A stretch of DNA of 64,000 bases. Origin: Sipunculus nudus. Its lineage: Eukaryota > Annelida > Sipuncula > Golfingiida > Sipunculidae. This document shows positions 43,001 through 55,000 of the stretch, one piece after another; the first letter of the stretch is position 1, and each line of letters begins with the position of its first letter. The DNA lies in NCBI GenBank assembly GCA_026874595.1, contig CM049307.1, forward strand, positions 32,041,862-32,105,861, given 5' to 3'. A program made the position numbers and the translations under genes. Below the pieces are notes generated by a model that did not search any database, was not told the origin of the DNA, and saw nothing but the letters and a program-made list of their open reading frames with translations.

Positions 43001-46000
43001 CATGATCAGCTGAGCGTCGTGACCCATAGGTCCCTTGTTTCATTTTCTGGAAGTGCACCCAATGAGCAATGAGCATTTTTTTCAATGAACAATGAGCTGA
43101 AATGTACAAATATAATGTGTTTTGCAGACACACCCTCACTGGCAAGGATGCTTTTGGCCATGAGCCAAGAACTTCTGTCACATTCACAAGGACAAGTGCA
43201 AAATATTTTCACTCAAAATTACTTGTACATGTCTCAACTGACTGGTCTATATAGGTCAAGAATAGTTTGGAATGATGTATAAACATTCAATTCACACAGG
43301 AAATACTTCTTAACTGCATATTTCATTAGGGAAATTCAAAAGTATTTGCACTTATGCCTGGGGAGTGAGGTGTATTATTACTTTAAGAATCTGAAAAAAT
43401 GAAATAATGCAAACATGAGAATTTACTGCTAAATAAAGACATATCAATTTTTAATGCATTCAGTTAAACATAAGCCAATTATTAGGCAAAGTTTTGAAAT
43501 ATAAACCATTTACTCTACCAGATCATGTTGGTAGGTCTACTTAAACTCTCTTCAGTAATAAAAGTGCTGTTGGACAAGATGGTTCTATAAATTCTTCAAA
43601 ATGAAAATAAATATATTAACAAATTGCTATATACTACAGCAGTCTATATCCATGACAACCCATCCTTACATGTCTATAGCTGAAGTAGTGAACATCATCA
43701 TCTCCACTTGGTTCATCTCTCTCAGGAATGTTAATAGTTTCTAGACTCCTTGACAATCTCTTCTTAAATTTGTCAATTCTGAAATAAGTAAACACTTAAC
43801 AAACATGGAAAACACAGTACATAATAATAATAAGCAGAAAATACTTGACAAAATACTGACCTGTATGAACGATCTGTTAAATTTTAGGTTACAGGTAAAT
43901 ACATTATGCAAAACTATGAATAAGGTTCCTTAAGAGAACTTAAATTTTTAATGAATGACTTTTATGTAGAATGAATTTTTACCATTTGGAGATTTTACAT
44001 GTTAAAATACAATCCAAATGAAAATTTAGGTAAATTAAGAAAATCAATCTTGGTAAAAGAAATCAAGGGAAAAAAGAAATCAATCTAGGTAAATGAAAGA
44101 AACTAGGTAAATGAAGAAAATCATTCTATGTAAATGAAAGTAATCTAGTTAAATGAAGAAAACAATCTAGGTAAATGAAAGAAATCAAGGTAAATAAAGA
44201 AAGCAATCTAGGTTAATTAAAGAAATCTAGGTAAATGAAGAAAATAATTCTATGTAAATGAAAGTAATCTAGGTAAATGAAGAAAACAATCAAGGTAATT
44301 GAAAGAAATCTAGGTAAATAAAGAAATGGATCTAGGTAAATGATAGAAATTTAGGTAAATGAAGAAAATTAAACTAGGTAAATGAAAGAAAGAGATATTC
44401 CTACTTGCGAGGCAGTGGTATAGGTCTCCTTGGCGGCTCTTGAGAAATACTCCTGTTATACTGAGAACACTTCATTATATGTTTCAGGGATTCCTGGAAA
44501 CGATTTCTTCTGAATATGTCTTGAATTTCATCGATAACAGGGTAATCTCGAGTATCCTTTAACACTTCCTGGTCCTTGATCAGTTCATTGATATCGTATA
44601 AATTTGATTCGGCAGCATCAGTCTCACTGATATCTGACCAACTCCCAGAGGACAAGTGACCCAGTGACCCGGATAATTTGTACGGTAGACACAGGGAGCT
44701 ACAGCTACTCTCCGATGCTAATGAAGCAACAGACTTCCATGGCGTTGAACACAGTGGCGTTGGTGGTGGAGGGGGAAGATCCTCAATGGATCGTCGCAAA
44801 CCTGATTGAAAAGTTGGTAAAGTTGAAATATCATTGTCATTTGAAACAGGCGTTGATGGCTGCATACATGGGCTCCTCGGAGGAACGGGTGGTATTGGTG
44901 GACTGACAAACACTTTTTGCAGAGTTAGTGGACTTCTGTGGATGGGAATAGGAGAAGTTCTTACTAATGTTGATGGTTCTGAACTGCTCAAATTTAACTT
45001 TGGCTGAGAGTCAATGAAAAGCGGTGAAGGTGGTGTGATTGGGGATGGAGTGCAGACAGGACATGGAGTTGGTAATCTACGACTCGGCTCACTAACATCC
45101 AAGCTTGATTCTACATAGAATACAGTGTTTCCTTGTTTTTTTCCGGCTGTGCTGGACTCTGGACTTTTACACAGGCTTGGATTTTGTGGTTGGTACCTTG
45201 TCACATCACTGGATGTTGGTGCTGGAGTCGATGAACTCTGTTTGCCTGAGGAAGATAGATATCATGGTCATGTTCCTTATTACAGCATCACAATGGGGTA
45301 CATTTGAACAAAATTACTGTTTTTTTACGGTAACTACCACTTTTGCTTCTCAGCACCGTCTAGTATTCAAATGTTGAATGCTTTTGAAGTTTAAGATATC
45401 TATTTTTTTGATTAAATGTTAGCTTTGTTCATACTTCAGCTCATTACAGTGAAAAACTAGAAAATATCCAGAGGACTGTATCCCCGCCAAATGGAAATGT
45501 GAGAAATGTGTACACACACCTTCACACACACGCACACACCCTGACAGTCAAAGAACTGACCAGAAACACTTTGTGCAGGCTTAATAAAAGACCCTTTTCT
45601 GCTAGGAATAGGGAAAGTGACAAATAGGAGCCAACTACTGTTATAATTAGAAGTAGATCCCAGTGAATTTTGATGAGAAATAGTGCGCATGTGAAATGTA
45701 GAACTTTTTTTATAAAACAATTCATATCAAAGCACTGCAAATGTGCATAATACACCAGTTGTGTATTTGATGACCTCTGACCTAATTAAATATGTGTGAA
45801 TTTTGATGAGAATGTAATTTAGGTGAAAAACTCTATTGGTAAATAAGTTTATTGAGTGTCATGAAAATCCATAAGATTTTGGGTAAGTCACCATGGTGCC
45901 ATCAAATTTGGGTGACCTCTGACCTTATAAAATATGCATGAATTTTGATGGAAATCAAAATTTGGTGAGATATTATATTGATTAATATTTCCACTGAGTT

Positions 46001-49000
46001 TGATCAAAATCCATCATATTCCTCATTAGTTATTGAGACAACACCAAAAAGTATCATTGTGACCTCTGACCTCATTAAATATGTGGGGATTTTACCTATA
46101 ATAAAACTCAAGTGAGATAATCTGTTATTAAGTAGTTATGTCAGGTTTCGTGAAAATCCATCTAAGCCCTGGTAAGTTATCATGGCAACACTAAAAGTCA
46201 ACAGAAGGAGGATAGGACTTTGGGTAAGCATAATATGTCCCGTCCTAGACGGACGTATAAAAAATAAAAACAAGGGACCCATGGGTCATGGCGCTCAGCT
46301 GAAGTTTGAAATTTTTGCAAATGCAAAATATTCTATTGTAATGTTTTTCATATATACATGCATATGAGAAGCTAAGAGGAAAGGGGCCCTCCTACTTTGT
46401 TATAGTAAAGTTCTAAATATATGACTGCAAAAATAATACTCTGACAAGACAGTCATGAAGAAAAACAGTAAAGGTTTTGAGATACTGTGATGCATATGAA
46501 AAATTTACAGATGGACAGGCAAGTGGACAGAATGGACTAATACCTTTATTTCACTTTCAAGGGAATAATACATTTAAGTTTATATTTAATCCTATTTTTT
46601 TATCATATCCACTTTTCTATTAATAGTTTTTATCAGATTAATTTTTTATTTTAAAGTTTTATAAATTTGTAATAAAAAATCTGAAAATTTAAGTTAAAAT
46701 ATCAGAATTCTAAGTTGCAATCATAATTTATACAGAGTGTAGCCCATATTGGGTCATACTATGCATACACATATATTTTATTATTTTAAAATCAAAAATG
46801 TTTGAACTGAATTTAAAAGAAAATAATGCCACAACATAGCATCTTCATGGAGATTTCAGTACATGCTTAATTTTATTCACTGAAATAAAAGATTCAGTAA
46901 ATTTGATAAAATAGAAACATCTTTTCAAATAAGTATACACACTGTTGGTTGAATGAGGGGGCAAACAATATCATTGTGCTAATTACTATCTCAGCTATAA
47001 TGTAACCCTGGTGGTACAATACAAAATCTAAAATGTAGCTAGCCTAGAATAAGAAAGAATCAAATACAGATGCTGGTTGTGGCCAAGCTGAGCCAAAGCA
47101 AGCTGCCTGGAGAGGGTTATATAATACAAGTGAAGGCTGTGCTACTAGGTAGGCCTGCTGTAAACAAAACTTGACATGGTGTATGAAAACTTGAATAAAA
47201 GCTTCTCTTTTCAATCAATTCCTTTGAAATTTCATATTTTATAAGATTAGATCCTTATGTATATACGCTGTGAAAATTAAACCAACAGTGCCTACATGGA
47301 ACAAGGGACCCATGGGTCCTGACGCTCAGCTGTTATATATGATCACAAAAAATGATTTGGAAGAGGAGGTAGGCAAAGGCTGGTTTTGTGAGGTAATATA
47401 AGCTCTATTATGAGTTGATGGTGTTTAACTCAAGTTATGTAAGATTTTTATAATATCCTTGGAGACAGGGAAGAGGATTGATGTCATTAATATTATTTAC
47501 AGTTGGAAATGGTGTGCTATTATCACAAAGGTTTTGACTTGGCCATAAAACTTTACCTACATTGCAGCAAAATTATTTGAAAAGTTAAACTATTTATTAA
47601 AAAATTAATAACAAATATTGTTATAAATATAAATTATTACAAATATATTATTATATTACAAATATAATTTAACTTAAAAATAATAACAGCATCATTTTTT
47701 TTTTCATAAAAGATTTTTTAATAATATTATCAAAATAAATGATTATTAAAATAATATTATAGAATATATTCATGAATGCATTTGTATACAAATACAAACA
47801 TTTTTACCTGTATTCCTATCCTTATACATGAAATTATGGAGTCCATATTCATATTCACATTCAAAAACATTTGCAAAGTACTGCACCATGTCTAGTATTT
47901 ATTCAGTTTCAGCCAAACAAAGTTCTTGAGAATCCAGAATATACAAATATCACAAATTTAAATTATGATCATAAGTACCTGGTTTTATGAATTTTATTTA
48001 TATTCAAAAATAAAACTATAATATTCACTCTGGACTACCTTCACATCAATCTACACACTAGACATAGCAAGAGTCTTATGACAATTACCAACATTACAGA
48101 AATCATAATGAGAACTTGTCTAAGATCTGATTTTTTATCATATCCATTTTTTTTTTTATTTAAACAAAAAATTTTTCAGAAAAAAATTTGAAGTATCCCA
48201 GCTATGAAACCATTATATGTGTAAAAACTAGAAAACGGGTAGTCGACAAGCGACTACGTGTATCTGCCAAAATTAGAGAAGGACGGGTGAAGTGAGGCAT
48301 GGATTGAGTGGCAAGGGGAAATAAAGTTACATATGTTACATATTAGAATGGATCTCTGCCACATAAACTTGATTGTAGGTGGTGCCACCTGTTATTTGAA
48401 TGAGAAACTATCCAAGATGTATACACATACAAAATGTCATGTGGAAAAGTCAAACCACTGCAGAGATATGAGTGATTTTATCCCACAGCAGACAAACAGA
48501 TGAACGCTGTGCAAAAATGGCTGCAGGTGGTGCCACCATTTTTGTGTATGTTATAAAGATATCCAAGGGCTACATTTATGTAAATATTTTTTTCTGATTG
48601 GTCAAACGAGTCCTGAGATATAAGCATTAATGTCTGCAGCGTGAACGTGAATGTAGGTGGCGCCACCTGTCATAAAATCAAGAAAGCTATGCAGAATCTA
48701 TATGCATGCTGAATTTCAGGTAATTTGGTCAATTCACTGCAGAGATATGAGTGATTTTAACCCAAGGCAGACCCAGTAAAACTTTTTGAGAAATAGTGTC
48801 ACATATTAAATGTAACCATTTTGTATAAAAAAAAATCATAAAAAATACAAAAATCATTCAAGTGTGACCAAACCTAATCAGCTCTAGAGACCTGTAAGAT
48901 AGACCTGCTACTACAATTAGTAGTAGATCTGAGAAAAAAATTTTTGTGATCTTGTGTCACATATGAAATGTTATTTTGCATAAAAAAATTCATAAAAATA

Positions 49001-52000
49001 ACAAAAATCATTCAAGGGTTACCAAAACCTAATCAGCTCTGGAGAACCATAAGATGCACTTGCTTCTACAATTTGAGGTACCATTAGATCTGAGTAATAC
49101 TAAAAGAGATATTGTACTGCATATAATTGTTTACAGACTGGCGGAAAGATGGACACTAAGGTGGATGAATGGATGGACAGATGGACGGAGCTGATCACTT
49201 TATCCAATGCTTTGCTGAAGCTGGGAATAAATATGTAAATTTTTGTTGGCAAACCACTCAAATGTATAAGAATATTCAAAGGAACTATCCAGTTTTTAAA
49301 CCTTAGTCAAACATCATGTGTTTCAATAACAAGGCCTACAGGCCTAATGCAAACCTGTGCAGAGTTTGGGTGTTTGAATGGAGGTGTATTTTTTTAATTT
49401 AATATTGATCCTCTTATGTCCTGCATATCTACCTTAGTCTTTATGATTTCAGGAAAATGGACATTTCTGACCTGCAAGTTTTGGACTATTACATTTTAAA
49501 ACTAGAATATGGGTAGTTGACAAGTGACTACGTTTATCTGCCGAAATCATGTTGGTACAGGGGAAGTGAGGCATGAATTGAGTGGCAAGGGGAAATAGAG
49601 TGAGGTGTGTTGCATATTAGCACCGATGTCTGCAGCCGAAATGTGTATTTAGGTTGCACAACCTACCACAAAATCAAGAAAGCTGTCCAAGTTGTAATTC
49701 ATATGCAAAATTTTAGGCAGATAAGTAAAACATCTACTTACAAGTATATGGGTGATTTTATCCCACACCAGAAAAACAGAAGGATGCTGTGCGCAAATGG
49801 TGGCGCCACCAATCTTGTGTATGTTTAAGAGCTATGTGAGATATACACATGCAAAATTTTGGCCCAATCTGTCAAACTGTTCCAAAGATATGAGCTTGGA
49901 TGTCTGCAGCGTAAACAAAAATGTAGGTGGCGCAACCTGCCACAAAATTGAGAAAGCTGTCCAAGTTGTACATATATGCAAAATATTTGCAGACCACTAC
50001 TGAGATATGAGTGATTTTAGCCCAAGGCAGACAAACAGATGGATGCTGTGCAAAATGGTTGCAGGTATCGCCTCCAATTTTGTGTATGATAAAGAGCTAT
50101 GTGAGATCTATACACATGCAAATTTTCAGGAGGATACAGCAAACCAGTCCTGAGATATAAGCCTGGATGTCTGCAGCGTAAACATAAATGTAGGTGGCGC
50201 CACAAAATCAAGAAAACTATCCAAGATGTATAGACTTGCAAAATTTTAGGCAGATATGTCAAACCACTGCGGAGAGATATGAGTGATTTTATCCCATGGC
50301 AGACACACAGACCCTGTACAAAAATGGTTGCAGGAGGCGCCATAATTTCTGTGTATGATAAAGAGCTAGGTGAGATCTATACACATGCAAAATTTTGGCC
50401 CAATCTGTCAAACAGTTCCCGAGGTATGAGCCTGGATGTCTGCAGTATAAACGTGAATGTTAGTGCCGCCACCTGTCATAAAATCAAGAAAGCTGTCCAG
50501 GAAGTATAGACTTGCAAAATTTTAGGCAGATATGTCAAACCACTGTCCAGATATGAGTGATTTTATCCAATGGCAGACACACAGGCGCTGTGCAAAAATG
50601 GTTGCAGGAGGCGCCACCAGTTTTGCTTCTGATGAAGAGCTATGCGAGATCTATACACATGCAAAATTTAGGCCCAATCTGTCAAATGGTTCCCGAGATA
50701 TGAGCTTGGATATCTGCAGCATAAACGTAATTGTAAGTGGTGCCACCTGTCAAAAACATCAAGAAAGCTGTCCAGGATGTATAGACTTGCAAAATTTTAG
50801 GCAGATATGTCAAACCACTGCCGAGATATGAGTGATTTTATCCCAAGGCAGATGAACAGATGGACGCTGTGTATAAATGGTTCAAGATGGCACCACCAGT
50901 TTTGTTTATGATGAAGAGCTATGCGAGATCTATACACATGCAAAATTTTGGCCACATTGGTCAGACAGTTCCTGAGATATGACCTTGGATGTCTGCAGTG
51001 TAAACGTGAATGTAGATGGCACAACCTGTCATAAAATCATGAAAGCTATCCAGGATGTATACACATGCAAAATTTCAGATGGATAAGTCCAATGCAGAGA
51101 TATGAGTGATTTTAGCCCAAGGCAGATGAACAGATGGACGCAGTGCAAAAATGGTTGCAGGTGGCGCCACAATTTTTAGTGATGTTATAAAGCTTTCCAA
51201 GGGCTACATTTGTGCAAAATGTTTAGCCTGATCGGTAAAACAGTTCTCGAGATATGTTGGTTTACATGTGGAAACAGATGCACAAATAGACACTGGGCAG
51301 AGAGGAAAGGTCAGAGGTCAACAAAAAATGGGGGTGCAGCAGTTCACATATGACCTAATCATAATGCTGAATTTTAAAAAATTCTGCCCAGTAATTACAG
51401 AGGAGTTCTCTGGAAACCTATGCAACGGTGGCAGTGGCGGTGAGGACATCTGACTGAAAACATAGTATCCACAAAACTCTGTTTTGGCGGATACAACTAG
51501 GATGTATCAGTCAGGATATTTCAGATATGTTCTTTTTGCCAGGGAGGATTATTAGGACAGATGAATGGATTTGGAGAAGAACAATTTTTTAATGTTTTTC
51601 AGCTTCCTATAAAATCTAAGAAAATGCAGTTAGCCAAGAAATAGGCAAAATCAGATAAAATTGTTTAGATGACAATTTGGTGATTTTGCTAGCTTCTGCC
51701 CTTTTTGAGATAGCCACGACGCACGACAGAAGACAGACGACGCCATATCATTGCATAAGCTCACAGATTGGCTAAAAATGCAAACCAAGTTTTTTCAAAC
51801 AGTTGAAAGATGTAGTTCCGATAGATCTAATCTGGGCATTCTGCGTCTAGACGATGTGTCTAGACGTCTAGACGATGTGTCCAGATATCTAACCATATTG
51901 TCTAGACACCAGACAGAGCCAGGTCAGTTGCCATGGTGATGGTTCAAGATGGTTCTGGGATACAAAAGTGGTTTAACTGTAATTATTAATTATAATGAAG

Positions 52001-55000
52001 ACATATTTTGAGGTACTACATTCAGAATTAATCTGATAATGTCATCAAAATTCCTCTTGAGAATACTAAGTAAAAAAAAGAGTAAAAAGAGTTGACTGAA
52101 TAATAATAATGATTATTATAAATTTGGACCAGTTTTAAACCTATCAATAACTTATAACAAAATTCTGTGTTGTCTTATTTTCATAAGTGGGACAATTCTT
52201 ACAATGTTATGCAGGGATCATTATACTTTAAAATTTTCCCCTTACCAATGGATAGGCTGTAATACATGTAAGCCTCACCGCAGAATAAAATGCCTTTCCA
52301 CTAAAAATGCATCCTATACCATCATATAAAACTTTCAGTCACACTTTGCTCAGTTTAAACCTGATTCTGCCATCTTATATGTCATCCTGCATGCACACTT
52401 GCATGCACAAAGAACTCAATGTTTCTAAGGCCAAAATAAAAAAAAGGTTTGGTTCTCAGGCACTTTTTTTCAGAAATCAATGCCGGCGGGCGCTTTTTTT
52501 ATTTTAAATTTTTTGGTATGTTTCGATAAAAATGTCAAATGATAAGGGAAAAGCATGAAAATAACAGTTTTATTTTGCTAAATGAGTAAAAGCCCTACAA
52601 AACAAAGGAAATTGTATGGTTTTATCTTCTTGAAAGAAATGTCGGAGCGGCAGCAGCTCAAAATTGGAAAGTTTTTATTGAAAATCAAAATAAAAAGTTT
52701 TGATGCGGGGGTTTAAAATTGATGCGGGTGGTGCCTGAGAACCATACCTTTAATTTCTTTTTGGCCTAATAGTAACACTGCTATATCAGAAACACGATTT
52801 TGTAGTGAACAAAAAACTAGGAAAATATAAGAGATGAGGGCCTAAATGCCAGAAAGTATAAGAAATTATCATAATGATCATATATGATCATTTGTCTTGG
52901 AAAATATATAGGAAAAATAGGAAGTTGGTGGAACACCAAATTATTTTGTTTTTGTGTCATGTTTGATACTACTTATCAGGTACTAATTCGGAAAATGTCT
53001 AGCTGTTAACCTTTCCAACGGATTGGTACAATATTAAACTAGGGACCCAGGGGTCTTGACGCTCAGCTGTATTTGTCTTTAAGGATATATTTTTAAAGAA
53101 GTTTTTTAGAATGACCCCTGTGACCTTAACCAATGACCTTGTGACCAAAAAATCTGAGAACTTATTATCCTTAATCTTGCAGCATTTAGAATATTGTAAC
53201 AATCTTCTAAAACATGTGGGTCCAGTGACCTTGGCCTCTTACCAGGTAACCTCAAAATCTACAGATTTCTTCCACTTTGGGCAAGTCAGCCATGTGTGAA
53301 AGATGGAAAGTTTGGCATGAAAAGTTTGATTTACATTGCATCCACAATCATTTTAAAAGGAATGGCTCCTGTGACCTTCACCTTTGACCTCTGGATCATG
53401 AAAATCAAAAAATTCCTTACTGAAGTGGTCGGTCAATAATAAATCAAGTTTGAAGCCAATATGTCAAGTGAAAGCAGAATTATCATCCATAAACTAGTTT
53501 GTGAATGGATGGGCCTGTGACCTTGACCTTTTACCCTATGACCCAAAGTCGAAAAAAATCTTCCCCTATTGGCAGGTGAATAATATTTTGAAGATGGAAG
53601 GTTTGTGTTGAAAAGTTTTGCTTGAAATGCGTACTCATCCCTTATAAAGAAATGGGTCCTGTGACCTTGACCTTTGATCTTTGGACCCTAAAATCAACAG
53701 GATTATTACTTTACTGGTGAGCCATAATTAAGTTTGAAACCAATATGTCAGACTAAACTGGAGTTAGCACTGGAAACCAATTTGTGAACAGATGGCCCCT
53801 GTGACCTTGACCTTTGACCTTGTGACCCGAAATTCATTTATGCTCTCCCTTTACTGGCAAGTTAGCTAAATGTGCAAGATAGAAAATTTGGGATGAAAAG
53901 CTGGGCTTACAATGCAGCCATAATCTTTTTAAAGTGAGTCTTGTGACCATGACCTTTGACCTCATGACCCAAAAATCACATAGTTTCTTTCTTTAGTGGT
54001 GCGCCATGTGTAAGTCATGTTTGAAATCCATATTTAAATCCAACCTGGAGTTATTATCTGGAAACAAATTTGTGGGGATGGACGCATTGAAAGACAGATA
54101 AACAGACAGACAGACAGGGTGATTACTATAGGGCATCCTCTTGTGATCAATAAACACAACAGGTTTTGGGACACGAGATTGAATCATAGCCGAGAAACAA
54201 ACATGATTGTTGTCATTTTTTTGGTAAAAAAAAAAATAGGAAAAATATTCGTAAAAATTAAAAAAAAATACAGGTGGCGCCACCACTTTTCAGGGACTGA
54301 CAGAACTAGTCATGGTCAATAATCAAATCAAGTTTCATGACAATCCATGCATTTATTATCAAGACATTGGAGGTTTTGTATCAAATTTTTTATTATTCGG
54401 GGGGGGGGGGGGATTTACTAGCCCCATAGCTCGGAGGATATAGGTGGTAGTGACCTAATTTCAGGTTTTCAAGGAGATCTTCACTTAGAAGCTTCTAGGA
54501 CCAACAGTTATGATTTGTGCCTTGCTAACGGATGACCGGACGGACGACGGAAAAAGGGCCATTCCTATACCTCAGTTGACTTCTAGTCAGCTGAGCTAAA
54601 ATTGCCTTTCATGCACTTGTTTGCCTGTCTGAGGCGTTATTTTGACCCCTTTTTTCGGAGTATTGAGCTCAAAAGAGAGACCAGACTCTGATGAGACTGA
54701 CTGGTACATGTCTAACCACATTAACTCAATTTAGAAATGTTCTAAATCCACCAGCATTTTACATGCTGTTTTGATTCTTCCAAGAAACTTGTGTTGCAAG
54801 ATAAATATCTGAAATACTAAGCTTCAGGCTTTAAACATTTAGTATGAGATATAGAATTCCTTTAACACAGAAGTAAATGTCCAAGATACTGAACAGCTTA
54901 TAAGTGAAATGCAAATCACACAACTTAAATGTTTCTAGGTAAAATAAATTGAAAAATATTCTTCATTCAGAAACAGAATCAGCATAATAAATTTTCTATT

